Source of the DNA: Polysphondylium violaceum
Lineage: Eukaryota; Evosea; Eumycetozoa; Dictyosteliales; Dictyosteliaceae
Reading direction: 5' to 3'
Assembly (NCBI GenBank): GCA_000277445.1
Contig: AJWJ01000059.1
Coordinates: 1-64,000 of the forward strand
DNA: 64,000 bases
Shown: piece after piece, positions 34,483 through 45,532 of the stretch
How the letters are laid out: each line of letters starts with the position of its first letter
How positions within the stretch are numbered: position 1 is the first letter of the stretch
Notes under the pieces: model-generated
Database searches by the model: none
What the model was told of the DNA's origin: nothing
The model's input: only the letters and a program-made list of their open reading frames with translations
Made by a program: the position numbers and the translations under genes

Positions 34483-35670
34483 TCATGAATCGTCGCCTTC
34501 AATGGATAGACTATCGATTGGACATTTGTAGGATGACATGGACAACCAATTTGAAATACAATTTACATGGAAAATATGATCACAGGGCAATTGAGTGACA
34601 GTTTCTTTATCTTCGAAATGATTCAAACAGATCATACAGGATGGGAAACGTTCTTTGAGTTTGTCGTCAAACTTTACAGTTGGAAGACTATTAATTTTGC
34701 TAACGGAAACAGTTTTTGGAGCCACAGAGGCATCGAGTAGTAAGAGTAACTCATAGTCTTCGGGAGTAAGTTCTCTATTCAAAATATCGTTGATTTGACT
34801 TTGTGTCAATGGCATATTTCTACGATCACGTTCTTTATCATAATCAGTAGCACTGAGCTTAAGAGCCTTTTGAAGTTGTTGTTCGTAAGAATCGTTATTG
34901 GAAAACACTGGTTTATAGCTGTATTGTTGTTGTTTAATATGTTGAGGACGGTGGTCGGCTTGTCTGGTGATATGGAAGCATTTCCAATAGGATTTATTGC
35001 TGTCTCTGTTTTGTTGTCTGGCGGAAACATAGAAACGTCTAATTCTTTCTTTTTTATCTTCATTAGATGATCTCTTGTATAAATTTAATTTTTTGTTCAT
35101 TAATTCTTTTTCAATTTCTTCTCCATTATCCAAATGTTGGTAAGCGAGGTACTTGTTTAATAAAATTTGTTCTAAAACTAATTCATCTTGCTCATCGTCG
35201 AGGTCAACAGCGCCAGGAGAATTGGAAATTTCTTGATCTTCGATATTTGGTTCCAAAAATTCTTCTTCCTCTTCTTCAATTTCTGGGTCTTGTTCAATTT
35301 CAATTTCTTGTTGTTGAGTTTCTTTTTCAATTTCTTCGCCAGTAGTAGTGTTATCTTCAACTGTGGAAAAGGAAATATTGTTTTTATTTACAAAAAATAC
35401 ATTTTCTAAAATTTCTTTTCTTTTTATATTATTATTATTATTATTATTATTGATGTCTTTGTTATTATTGTTGAGGTCGTCGAGCATTTTGTTATTTAAA
35501 TTCTCAACTTTCTTTTTCTTTTTTAAATTATTAGATTCGGCTTTTAATTGTTTGCTAGTTAATTTGGGTGTGGTTGTATTGTTTTTTGGAAATTGAAAAT
35601 AGAGATCATCTAATGCGACACATGTAGTATCATAGTGACTATGAAAGCAATTATGTTTTCCTTTACCCAT
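34483..35670 (-). CDS. RING-H2 finger protein, probable E3 ubiquitin ligase
   Basis: Single exon, 395 residues. Most of the protein is low-complexity: Asn- and Lys-rich, then Glu/Gln-rich to about 150, with a helical charged middle. The C-terminal RING has C345, C348, C363, H365, H368, C371 and C383; the eighth zinc position is D386 in KCPID and not Cys, as in RBX1. The spacing PCDHIFHVNCISNW is typical RING-H2, with the E2-contact Trp present. No membrane segment. Substrate unknown. It diverges from TBCB with 341 bp between the starts. Confidence 0.82.
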   Translation of the reverse strand: MGKGKHNCFHSHYDTTCVALDDLYFQFPKNNTTTPKLTSKQLKAESNNLKKKKKVENLNNKMLDDLNNNNKDINNNNNNNNIKRKEILENVFFVNKNNISFSTVEDNTTTGEEIEKETQQQEIEIEQDPEIEEEEEEFLEPNIEDQEISNSPGAVDLDDEQDELVLEQILLNKYLAYQHLDNGEEIEKELMNKKLNLYKRSSNEDKKERIRRFYVSARQQNRDSNKSYWKCFHITRQADHRPQHIKQQQYSYKPVFSNNDSYEQQLQKALKLSATDYDKERDRRNMPLTQSQINDILNRELTPEDYELLLLLDASVAPKTVSVSKINSLPTVKFDDKLKERFPSCMICLNHFEDKETVTQLPCDHIFHVNCISNWLSMSSYKCPIDSLSIEGDDS

Positions 35671-36011
35671 GATTTTATTATTATTTATTATTTTTTTTTT
35701 TGTTTTTGATTATTTATCTATTGGCGTTATTTAGGGTTTGGATATATATATTGAAAAATAAGAAACCAGAGTATAAATAACTTGTTTTGTGCTGAAATTA
35801 ATTTCATTCATTTGATGTTTGAGAATAATGTAGGAACCTCTGAGTGGGTGATTTAGCATTTTTTCCATTGAGATCACTTTTTTTTTTTTAATTTTCTCAA
35901 ATTTTTAATTTTTACAAATTCTCTATTTTTTCACATTTTGATAAATCACACAATTTTGTTATTGGGCACAGCTGTGGGAAAAGAGTGGGTGCACAGTTTT
36001 TACACTAAAAA
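35671..36011. other. Divergent intergenic region, RING gene to TBCB
   Basis: 341 bp upstream of both genes, with T runs at 35691-35700 and 35879-35889. No other feature recognised. Confidence 0.55.
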
Positions 36012-36878
36012 ATGGGATCAGATTACGAGGTATTAAGAGGTTATGTTATTGGATCTGGATCAGATTCAAATCAACAAAAAGCACCAGAGGGTCAAGTTCG
36101 TTTAGAAATAACTCATTCTGTTTTATCAGATGATACTCTTGGTGCTAATAATTACAAAAATTTTCATTTAAATCTTACTGTGAAAGAATTTAAAGAAAAA
36201 GTAGATATATATAATTTAGATATCTTAGATATATCTATGAGATATAGATATATATCTAATATTCAAAGATGTTAATGAATTAAATAATAGTTATATAGAT
36301 TTGTAGGTACTGAACCAAAATATATGACTCTCGTCATAAGAGAACAAAATAAGATTACCGAGATAAAGAAGTTAGATGATGAAGAAAAAACTTTAGAACA
36401 ATATCAAATACAAGATGGTTTAAATGTACATATTATCGATAATGATCCAAATAACTATATCTCTGAATTACAAGATACTAGTAAAGTTGAAAAAGCAACC
36501 ATGACAGATGAAGAATATAATAAACGTGAAGGTACCTATAAGAAATGGATTGAAGAACAACAAAAATCAAATACAAATACATCTACTGCTACTACTGCTA
36601 CCACTAGTACTCCAGAAGTAACTATTAAAGTAGGTGATAGATGTCAGGTGACATCAGATGATCCAAATAATTATGATATTCGTTTAGGTACTGTATCATA
36701 TTCAGGCACTACAGAGTTTAGTTCTGGTCATTGGATTGGTGTCACATTGGATTTACCACTTGGTAAAAACGATGGTTCAGTTAAAGGTAAACGTTATTTT
36801 GAATGTTCTCCAAAATATGGTTGTTTTGTAAAACCAAGCAACGTTATTGTTGGTGATTTCCCCGAGGAAGAAATATAA
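36012..36878 (+). CDS. tbcb: Tubulin-folding cofactor B
   Basis: Binds alpha-tubulin from the chaperonin and, with cofactor E, passes it along the tubulin assembly route. Exons 36012-36200 and 36291-36878 join in phase to 258 residues; the acceptor at 36290 restores EFKEKLYRFVGTEP, matching the family. An N-terminal ubiquitin-like domain (about 10-100) is followed by a short coiled coil and a CAP-Gly domain (about 170-245) with GHWIGVTLDLPLGKNDG and KYGCFVKP. It ends GDFPEEEI, like the conserved end of TBCB, though without the usual C-terminal Met. Confidence 0.93.
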
Positions 36879-36950
36879 ATAATAAATCAAAAAAGAAGAT
36901 TATATTTATATTATTTACAACACTACTATAAAGAATGTTTATTATTATAA

Positions 36951-38105
36951 TTATTCATCATTATCATTATCATCGTCGTCATAAACACCTTGAATTGAAT
37001 CATTATTTTCATTTATAAATTGAGTTCTTGTATTCTTTCTATCTTTTTTTCTACCAACCCATTGTTGTTCTTTAATTGCTACATATTGTTCTTTATGTGA
37101 TTGTAAAACGATAGTATCAATTAAAAGTTTTAAACCATCTATTAAATTTGAAATAGTATCATCAGATTCACCCAATGTTTTCATCGACAAAATGGTTGCC
37201 TCCAAAGTTGATATTCTATCCACTTGAGGTTGTGATCTAAGTATATTAAATAATGATTTAAACATTAAACTACCAAATTCTAAATGAATCTATTTGTATT
37301 ATATTAATATTAATACACAGATAATAGATTATCGCTGTATGGCTAAAATACCACTACATACTCTTTTAATATGTTTTGGAATTCTCTTGGTCATAGTTTT
37401 AGCTTGTCTCCAAGTTCCATCTACTATAATGATTCTTAATGTATCAAGTTTATCCAATTGTTCTCTATTTATATTTATATTTTTCACAGATTCTGTAATT
37501 GTAGTAATACAATCATCGTCATCTTCATTATTATCATCATTGTTATCTTGATTATTCTTATTATTATATGCTATATTATTATTACTATTCTCTTTAATAT
37601 CTATTGATTTTAATTTCAACAAATCTTTAATATTTATACTATCAGGAGATGGGAATAAAACAAAGGTGTTTTCAGATGCATTGTCAGCATTGACAATGGA
37701 GTCAAAGTAGGCTTCATCTCTTTCATTTCCAATTAATAAAATTTTAGACTTTTTAGTATAGTCCATATAAATTGAATTTGAAAAACTAGGTGTTTGATCA
37801 ATGGGTTCGGTACTATTATCTATGGTTGATTCACAAAGTGGTATAAGTTTACCTGTATTACTTGCTTTGGCCCACTCATTAGGATGGAAGCAAAGAATAT
37901 ATTCATGTTTTAATTTAATGTTTTTCAATTTACTACATATACAATTCTCCATCAGCAACCAACATCTTTGACATTTTGGACTCGTAGTATTCTTGATCAA
38001 TGATTCATATTTTTTTGCTTTATGATCTTTGTAATTCTCTGTAAATATTTTTCTATTTGGTTTAATACTGTTATTATTATTGCTATTACTACTTTCTGAA
38101 TCCAT
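36951..38105 (-). CDS. dtwd2: DTW-domain tRNA uridine aminocarboxypropyltransferase (DTWD2-like)
   Basis: Transfers the aminocarboxypropyl group of SAM to uridine in tRNA (acp3U). Exon 1 (38105-37362) and exon 2 (37289-36951) join in phase 0 to 360 residues. Exon 2 looks at first like a separate 104-residue gene, but it supplies the required family end NILRSQPQ...ISTLEA. A Cys cluster CQRCWLLMENCIC (45-57), the FPSPDS SAM-site segment and the signature VDGTWRQAK (near 228-236) are present. An Asn/Asp-rich insert lies between them. The tail is acidic. It shares a 140-bp divergent promoter region with AK6. Confidence 0.88.
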
Positions 38106-38140
38106 TATGTGCAATGTAATATAAAATTGATTTAGATTTA

Positions 38141-38182
38141 TCTACTTTTTTTTTTTCGTTTTTTTTTTTTTTTTTTTTTTTG
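38141..38182. repeat. Long poly-T tract in divergent promoter
   Basis: About 40 bases of T broken by single C/G bases between the DTW gene and AK6, followed by an A run. Probably nucleosome-excluding promoter DNA. Confidence 0.7.
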
Positions 38183-38245
38183 TAGAAAAAAAACGAAAGA
38201 TTTATTTCAGTATTGTTGATACAATATAGATAAATAAAGAGTAAA

Positions 38246-38861
38246 ATGAACAATCCAAAAAGAAATAGACCAAATATATTGATTACTGGAACACCAGGCA
38301 CAGGTAAATCTTCATTGGCAGAATCTATTGCATCCAGTTTAAATTTAAATCATTTTGACATTGGCAAGCTTGTCAAAGAGAAGGAATTGTATGAAGGTTG
38401 GGACGATGAATTCCAATGTTGGATTATCGATGAAGATAAAGTGATTGATGAACTCGATCCAATTTTAATTCAAGGTGGTTGTGTTGTTGATCATCATACC
38501 TCTGAATGGTTCCCTGAAAGATGGTTTGATTTGGTTGTTGTTTTAAGAGCTGATATTGAAAATTTAAATGAAAGATATGAAAAGAGGTATGTAAATGATT
38601 GATCAACCGGATATAGGTGCGCCCAAAGAATAACACAAACTAATATTCATAACGATTGAATCTCACAGAAATTATAGTCAAATTAAAATTACAAATAATA
38701 TAGATTGTGAAATTATGCAAGTTTGTTTAGATGAAGCCATTAGATCATATGACGAAAAGATTATTAAAGAAATGACTTCAAACTCAATAGAAGACAATGA
38801 AGAGAATCAAAATACAGTTGGGGAATGGTATAATAATTGGATGCAACATAATCAAATTTAA
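38246..38861 (+). CDS. ak6: Adenylate kinase 6 (CINAP/Fap7)
   Basis: Nuclear P-loop ATPase/adenylate kinase needed with Rps14 for the last step of 40S ribosome maturation. Exons 38246-38586 and 38669-38861 join in phase to 177 residues. Walker A is GTPGTGKS (15-22). Family blocks are LVKEKELYEGWDDEFQCWII, VVDHHTSEWFPERWFDLVVVL (close to human) and the C-terminal WYNNWMQ. Length matches human AK6 (172). Confidence 0.95.
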
Positions 38862-39054
38862 ACTAGTAATAATACTATCTAATGTTCACCATAAATAATA
38901 TTTTATGTAATATTTAATCATAATAATGTAGTAGTAATAGTTATTTTAGCGTTTATTATATTATTTTGCAGGTGGAAAAGGTGAAAAGGACCTATGGATA
39001 GATTATGATTGATTAATAATGAGGAATTAATATTGACTATAGATATATATGATC

Positions 39055-40751
39055 TTACATTAATGTTTTTGTGATTGATTCCAAATCTAGATTTAATTTT
39101 GATTTTATAAAATTACAGATATCAATATTATTATTGTTTCCAAAGAGATCTTGAAGAGGACTGATTTTCTCTTTTTTTGTATTTTCAGACAACGAGTCGG
39201 GTGCATAGGCATAGAGATTGACATCAACACCCGTGTGACCGCCAGTGGTCCAACCAATTTCTGCGTGTCGCGAAATAACATATCCCACAGCACGTTGGAG
39301 ATACCTGTACTTGCTTGTAGAGTTTAGCGACTCCAAGAGGGCGAGATCCGAGTCATCGATCTCGACTTTGGCATACTGTTGGATGATTTCTCGTGTTTTG
39401 GTAAAATTAGAGGCAATGATCATGTTGGCCATCGAAAGCGATGATCGCTCGACTTTGGTAATGAGGGTGTTGTTCCAGTAGTACTCGTTGTAGAAATCGA
39501 TTCTATCTTGAAGACCCAATGTCAGCCCACCGGTTTCGTGGTCGGCCGTAACAAGGATGATCGTGTGTCCGTCTTTTTTGGCAAAATCCAAAGCAACTTG
39601 GAATGCGTCATCAAAAGCCTGAGTCTCATAGATTTGTCCAGAGGCGTCGTTGGCGTGTCCACATACATCTATTTTTGAGCCCTCTAACATTAAAAAGAAT
39701 CCCTTTGAGTTGTCTTGGTTCAACAGCTCAATGGCTTTCTGCGACATCTCTTTTAAACTAGGTGTCTCTATGTTTTCGCTCGTCTGATCGTACAATCTAT
39801 CCACTTCAAATGGAATATCGCCATCGGCAAACAATCCCAATATCTTTCCCTTTTTAACTTTATTCATGTCCTGTGATGTGGCAGGTAGTGAAGGTTAGTG
39901 ATGTTGTCGTAGTGCATACCACGCCATAATGATACATACAGTCTTGTTATACACGGTAGAATAGCCATTTGATGACATAGAGTTGATGATTGCATCGGTA
40001 AAGTATTTCTTGCCACCGCCCAGCACAACATCGACGTCTTTGTCAGGAAGTTGGGTGATGATAAACTTTTCTTCATAACGAGAGTGAGAGTGCGAAAAAT
40101 AGGCGGCGGGTGTTGCATCAGACACTCTTGTCGTCACGACCAACCCTGTCTTCAAGCCATTCTTTTTTGCAGCTTCCATCAGGGTTGCTGCTGGCTTGTC
40201 CCATGGATCAACACCGACATACGTGTTGTTTGTCTTAATGCAGCTCGCATATGCCGTTGCACCTGCGGCACTGTCAGTGACTGTGCTATTAAAAGAGTAT
40301 GTCCTTACAGTACCAATCAAATAGTGGTCCAAAACCAATGATCTATTAAATGCCACACGCGCCAATGTCATAGCAGCAGGACCCATTCCATCGCCAATCA
40401 TCATGATGACATTCAACTTTTTGGGTGGTGTCCATCCTCTTGGCAATAAAAATACAATCAACAACACTATCGTCACAATGGTAAGAAACGCTGCAAGTAA
40501 ATAAAATATCTTTTTATATTTCCTCAGTATTTTTGTTTCTTTTGGACTATTGTGTATGGTTTGTTAATTATTATTATCACTACTTGTATCATACTCATTA
40601 CACTATGATATTACCTAAAGTCTTCTTCAAGAAGGAAATGGGACATACCAGTCTCTGAATTTATTTGAATATCTTCTTCATCTTCGCCAATATTGTCAGG
40701 AGTGCGACTAACATTATTATTATTGGTGTTATTATTGTTGTTGCTGCTCAT
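39055..40751 (-). CDS. Alkaline phosphatase, type II membrane protein (PHO8-like)
   Basis: Phosphomonoesterase using two Zn and one Mg. Exons 40751-40615, 40546-39940 and 39870-39055 join in phase to 519 residues. A 45-residue Asn/Glu-rich cytosolic tail precedes one membrane span (about 55-80) and a lumenal catalytic domain, the same layout as yeast vacuolar Pho8. Metal site 1 is MMIGDGMG (D98). The phosphorylated serine is S138 in VTDSAAGATAYA. Further ligands are in LMLEGSKIDVCGHAND, LVTADHETGG and the final GGHTGVDV. Location in a lysosomal/contractile membrane is inferred. Confidence 0.92.
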
Positions 40752-41185
40752 GATGGTGATGATTTTGTATTATGAAAGCAATAATATGATTGCAGAGTGT
40801 GTTGTCTCTTGTACCACAAACTACTGCTCTTTCTCTCACAATCTATCTCTCTTTGGTGTAAGTTGTAATCTCTAAAACTATAATAAAACCTATAATATTG
40901 GTATTTGATGGGGGTGATGGGAGTTGATAAAATCCATTTAACCCTACCTTTTCATCCATTATCCAACCTTTACAAAAAATAAAAATAAAAATTATTTTAT
41001 TTTATTTTTATTTTTATTTCTGATAGGGTGTACCCTTTCGCCTATCTCGGCAAAATAATATTAAATTAATTTATCTTCTATGTCGTGTTTAAACACAGCT
41101 AGGATCCTCTTGCAAGAGATAAAGAGGGTCTATTACATGCATTGTGTATGCTTTTGGGAATATTTGACAAAAGAATTCACTGTAG

Positions 41186-41220
<35 letters not shown>

Positions 41221-41271
41221 TAAATTTTTTATACGTTTTTGGAGGTGAATTTATTATCAAAGATATAGAGA
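40752..41271. other. Divergent intergenic region, phosphatase to U1C
   Basis: 520 bp including an alternating ATTTT/AAAAT patch (40980-41020) and a 30-base T run (41189-41219) about 50 bp before the U1C start. No ORF supported. Confidence 0.55.
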
Positions 41272-41967
41272 ATGGCTAAATACTATTGTGACTATTGTGA
41301 TAAATTTCTAACACATGATTCACCATCGGTTAGGAAATCACATACTTCTGGTAAATTACATAAATTAGCAGTACAACGTTACTATCAACAATTTGAAGAC
41401 GAATTCACTCAATCATTGATTGATGAAAGATTAAAAGAGTTGGCAAAACAAAAGATGTCTGGTTCAATGCCTATGGGCGGACCTTTTGGTATGTATTGTT
41501 TTAACAATTGTTGTTGATTTAGATTATACAGCTGTATAGTGTGATTCATTACACACAACCAGCACTATCAACGACAAACACTTCCCTCTGATAGTTTCTG
41601 TCAGTAATGGGACTATTTCATTCACACACACCTTACTAACCGATGTATAATATCAATAATAGCACCTTATCCTAATGCAGGTATGGGTGGTCATCCAGGA
41701 ATGCCTCCACAAGGTCCTTTTAATCCTATCAATTTACCACCAAACATTCCAAATATTCCACCCTATGCAGGAGCACCACCACCTTATGGTATGCCACCAC
41801 AACCACAACCACAGCAACAACAAGGTTTAATTAACCCAAATATGTATCAACAAGGACCACCAGGTCACAGTCCACCTCAATCACACAATAACTACAATAA
41901 CAAACCACAGGGTATGTCTCAACCTCAAATCCCGGGTATGCCCCAACCATCAATTCCAGGTATTTAA
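41272..41967 (+). CDS. snrpC: U1 snRNP protein C
   Basis: Zinc-finger subunit of U1 snRNP that stabilises its pairing with 5' splice sites. Exons 41272-41488 and 41663-41967 join to 173 residues. The U1-type C2H2 finger is C6, C9, H24 and H30 in [21 protein letters not shown] plus the following residues, with the conserved N-terminal Met-rich/Pro/Gln tail after it. Two acceptors 18 bp apart (after 41662 and after 41680) are both in frame. A donor at the stop (41959/41960) could also join an exon after 42200, giving a different 8-residue end; I keep the simple stop. Confidence 0.9.
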
Positions 41968-42636
41968 GCATTTATATACAAGCGCACAATCTACGACACG
42001 ATACAACGACAGGTCCATTATCAATCAGATGGGATGGGATACATACTCCCATTGCCTCATAGACAATGATAGCCGACCTACACACAATCATCCATTCTTT
42101 CCCTATCACACTTCAATTGGGTGTGAATTGTAAATACAATAAACAACATAGCAAGTCTATAACACAGCCAAGCCCCTATCTTTATTCTTTTTTATTCTCA
42201 GAAGCCCAAGCCAATAGACATATGTAATGATGATACCTATTTATTTGTTCTTAATGACATGAGAGTATTGACTCCTTTCATCGACACACAGACACACACA
42301 CATATAACGAACTACAAATTTGTGTAGTTGTTATATGTAGCAATACATTTTCAACAAATATAACCACACAAAATATCATAATCATTTGTTCTGATATTTC
42401 TATGAATCTTGTTTTTTCACACCTAATTTATATTTTTTTGAAATTTTTTCTTTTCTCAGGAATAATTTTTTCACATCAAAAATGTGATGATCAAAATTTA
42501 ATTTAAATAAATTAATTTTTCCATTATTTTAATAGTTTCAATTTTCCCTTTTTATTATTATTATTATTTTATATTATTGTTTATACATATATAGCTCTTT
42601 CAATACCCACACACATATACACACACACACAACAAG
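41968..42636 (+). other. Intergenic region, U1C to SppA
   Basis: 669 bp. A stem-loop with arms 42300-42316 and 42323-42338 pairs perfectly except for one bulged G, with a 6-nt loop. A shorter palindrome lies at 42471-42487. A possible alternative last exon of U1C begins at 42201. CA repeats lie just before the SppA start. Confidence 0.6.
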
Positions 42637-44649
42637 ATGGGTAGCAAACAACAACAATTAGTAGATCTTTGTAAAAATGTTGATCTTGGTAAAATTGTTA
42701 AATTTATAAATGATAGACCAAGTCTTAAGTTCTTTTTAGTGTCTACCACTGTCACATCACTCTACAGTTTATTAAGTAAATTTGCAAATAGAGTGCGTCA
42801 AAACACTGTCATTGAAATTGATCTCAGTGGTGATATTGAATTTACAAATGTAAGCTATTCATAGCCTCCCTCCCCTACTCTGCTCTACAAGCATCAAGAT
42901 ATACTAATCAATGTATCTAATACATATGAATAGATTGAACCAAATCCAATTGAAAAAATAGTTGATAGAGGAGTCGTTTATTTTAGAGATTTAATTGAAG
43001 GCATTGAAAAGGCAGCCAATGACAAGAGAATCATTGGACTCATTGTCAAATTGGGAGGTAATCTTAAATTGAGTTTTGCAGATATTCAAGAGTTTAGAGC
43101 CAGCATTCAGTATTTCAAATCCAAGGGAAAGAAATCTGTTTGCTATGCAGACTCATTCAACGAATTTAGCACTGGCATTGCCCACTATTACATTGCCTCG
43201 GTATTCAACGACGTCTACATTGCTCCCAGCGGCACTGTCAATATCATTAATCCCAAATTCAACTTTCCATTTATTAAAAAGACTTTGGACAAACTTGGCT
43301 GTCTACCAGAGTTTTTCAAAAGAAAAGAGTACAAGAGTGCCGCAAACACCCTCACCGAGGAGCAAATGACCGAGGCAGAAAAAGAGAGTTTGAAAGCACT
43401 CTTTGCCGACCTCTATGCCCAAATCTCTGGTGACATTAGTAAAGACAGAAGCATTCCACTAGAGACCCTTCACCAATTGTTTGAGTCTGGCCCATTCAAT
43501 TCAGACAAGGCCCTCGTCAGCAAGTTGGTAGACTCCACCCTCTACAAGGATGAGGTCTACAACGTAACCTCAGAAAAGCTCTCGTCCATCTCTAAAAAGC
43601 TCAACTACCTCTTTCTCAACAAATACAACACCTTGACACCAGCCCTCTACTCTAAGAGAAACAAAAATCACACATTTGCCTACATCTCCGCCGAGGGTGC
43701 CATCTATAGAGGCGTTGGCAAGAACAGACTCAACGGTGGACCCACTATTGGCGGTGAATCTCTCTCGCTAGCCATTCGTTCTGCTGCACTCGACAAAAAC
43801 ATCAAAGCCATCATTATTCGTGTCAACAGTCCAGGCGGCAGCTACATTGCCTCTGATACCGTCCACCACGAGATTGAGCAAGCCAAGGCCAAGGGCAAAA
43901 AGGTTGTCGTTTCTATGGGCACATATGCCGCCTCAGGAGGCTACTTTATCAGCTGCAACGCCGACAAGATTGTTGCCCAGCCCGCCACTATTACTGGCAG
44001 CATTGGTGTTATTTGTGGCAAGATCAATGTCAAACAAATGTTTGAAAAGATTGGCGTCACCTACGACTCTCTTCTCTTTAACGAAAATGGCAAGGGCGAG
44101 CACTCTACCCTCTTTTCCGCCCTGGACAGCTACACCGAAAAAGAAGAGGCCGAGATCAACAATTTCCTTGACTTTATCTATCAAGACTTTACCACCAAGG
44201 TTGCCAAAGGCCGTCGTTTGAATCTCCCTCAAGTCGAAGAGGTAGCCCGTGGTCGTGTGTGGACCGGTAAACAAGCCTTTGAAAGAGGCCTCGTAGATAA
44301 ACTCGGCGGACTCCACGAAGCCATCGAGTTGGCCAAAGAGTTGACCAATGCACCCCAAACTGTCACCCCACACATTGTAAAATATCCAAAAGAAAACCTT
44401 GTCAGCTTGTTGGCCTCTAGCAAGCCACCAAGAAACTCTGAAGAATTGGATAAAAGAGGTACTCCATCATCAATGATTGCCGCCTCTCCTCTTTCCCTTG
44501 TTTCCACCATCTCTCGTGTTTCCTCATTTGTCCAAGGTTTCTCTGGAATTTCAAATATTTTAATCAAATCTCTTTCTCCATTTACTCAATCCAATGATCT
44601 TGCTCATTGCTCCATTGATTCTCATCCAGCTTCTTTAATTGAATTTTAA
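42637..44649 (+). CDS. sppA: Signal peptide peptidase SppA, long (67K) type
   Basis: Membrane-linked serine protease of the SppA/protease IV family, which degrades cleaved signal peptides in bacteria and occurs in plant chloroplasts. Exons 42637-42849 and 42934-44649 join in phase to 642 residues. One hydrophobic segment near 31-48 is a likely anchor. Tandem ClpP-like halves carry the catalytic Lys (K205 in EYKSAANTLTEE) and Ser (S427 in ITGSIGVICGK), near the E. coli K209 and S409. RVNSPGGS is the substrate-strand loop. The compartment in amoebae is unknown. Codons from 43.2 to 44.4 kb are GC-rich against the local background. Confidence 0.9.
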
Positions 44650-44855
44650 TATCTTTATATTTTGTTTTATATCTAAATAAATACATTTAAAAAAATGTCT
44701 GCTTATATCTTTTATCCCATTTAAATTATTTTTTTTATTTTAAATTTTTTTACTATTTTTGTCCAATTTGGTAACTATGACAATTACTTCACACACTGCC
44801 ATTCAAAGACACTTTTTTACTTTTTTTCCAAACACATACACACACACATAAAATC

Positions 44856-45392
44856 ATGGTTAAATTTAGATTTCCTACGAATAAAAATGCATATGACTCA
44901 CCTGAACAAGCAGCGAGTCAGACAGCTAAATATGCAGATAAATTATTTCCCAATCTACCCAATAGAAACAGTAGCTCTTTTGTAAAGTTTTCATTTAGTC
45001 TCTTATTGGACATTGTTGGGTTTTTCATACAAATCATACCTCTTTCGTATCTGTTTTACCCTGCCTTCTCATCCTATCTATTGTATCGTATGTATGGGTC
45101 TGGATTAGGAGTGTTGGTAGGTTTCATCGAAGAGAGTATACCGGGATTGGGTTTTGTTCCAACTTCTCTACTGTGTTGGGCCAACGAACGTTATGACTTA
45201 ATTTCACTCGCTGGAAAATATGTACCTTTTATTAATCAGCTGGGTGGCATTAAAACTGTGGTCAACAATATCATCAAATGTCTAAAGATGGTAGTGTATG
45301 CAATTATTGCTTTCTTTGTCTATACCCTTTATAGATTATTTTTTGGTGGCGGTGGCAATAGTGCGTTAGGTAATCAATCATCTTTTCAATAA
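44856..45392 (+). CDS. Unknown small multi-span membrane protein
   Basis: Single exon, 178 residues; I do not recognise the family. Hydrophobic segments lie near 47-64, 68-80, 86-125 (as GLGVLVGFIEESIPGLGFVPTSLLC, partly re-entrant) and 142-162. The acidic pair inside GFIEESIPG followed by PT is the most conserved-looking feature. The N-terminus is basic and polar, the end Gly/Ser-rich. The clean ATG, CA-rich leader and full-length hydrophobic pattern support a real gene. Confidence 0.75.
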   Translation: MVKFRFPTNKNAYDSPEQAASQTAKYADKLFPNLPNRNSSSFVKFSFSLLLDIVGFFIQIIPLSYLFYPAFSSYLLYRMYGSGLGVLVGFIEESIPGLGFVPTSLLCWANERYDLISLAGKYVPFINQLGGIKTVVNNIIKCLKMVVYAIIAFFVYTLYRLFFGGGGNSALGNQSSFQ

Positions 45393-45532
45393 TAGGTCAC
45401 CTATAGGAAAGTAATAATAATAAGGTCTCAAAGAGTTTATTATTATTTGTATATAAATAAATAATCAAACCATCTGTATATATTATAAAAAAACCGTAAT
45501 ATTATTATTTATTTAGTTATTGAGTTGAGTAA

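Noticed and set aside
36951-37265. Separate 104-residue gene
   Set aside because: It is the last exon of the DTW-domain gene by phase, splice sites and conserved content.
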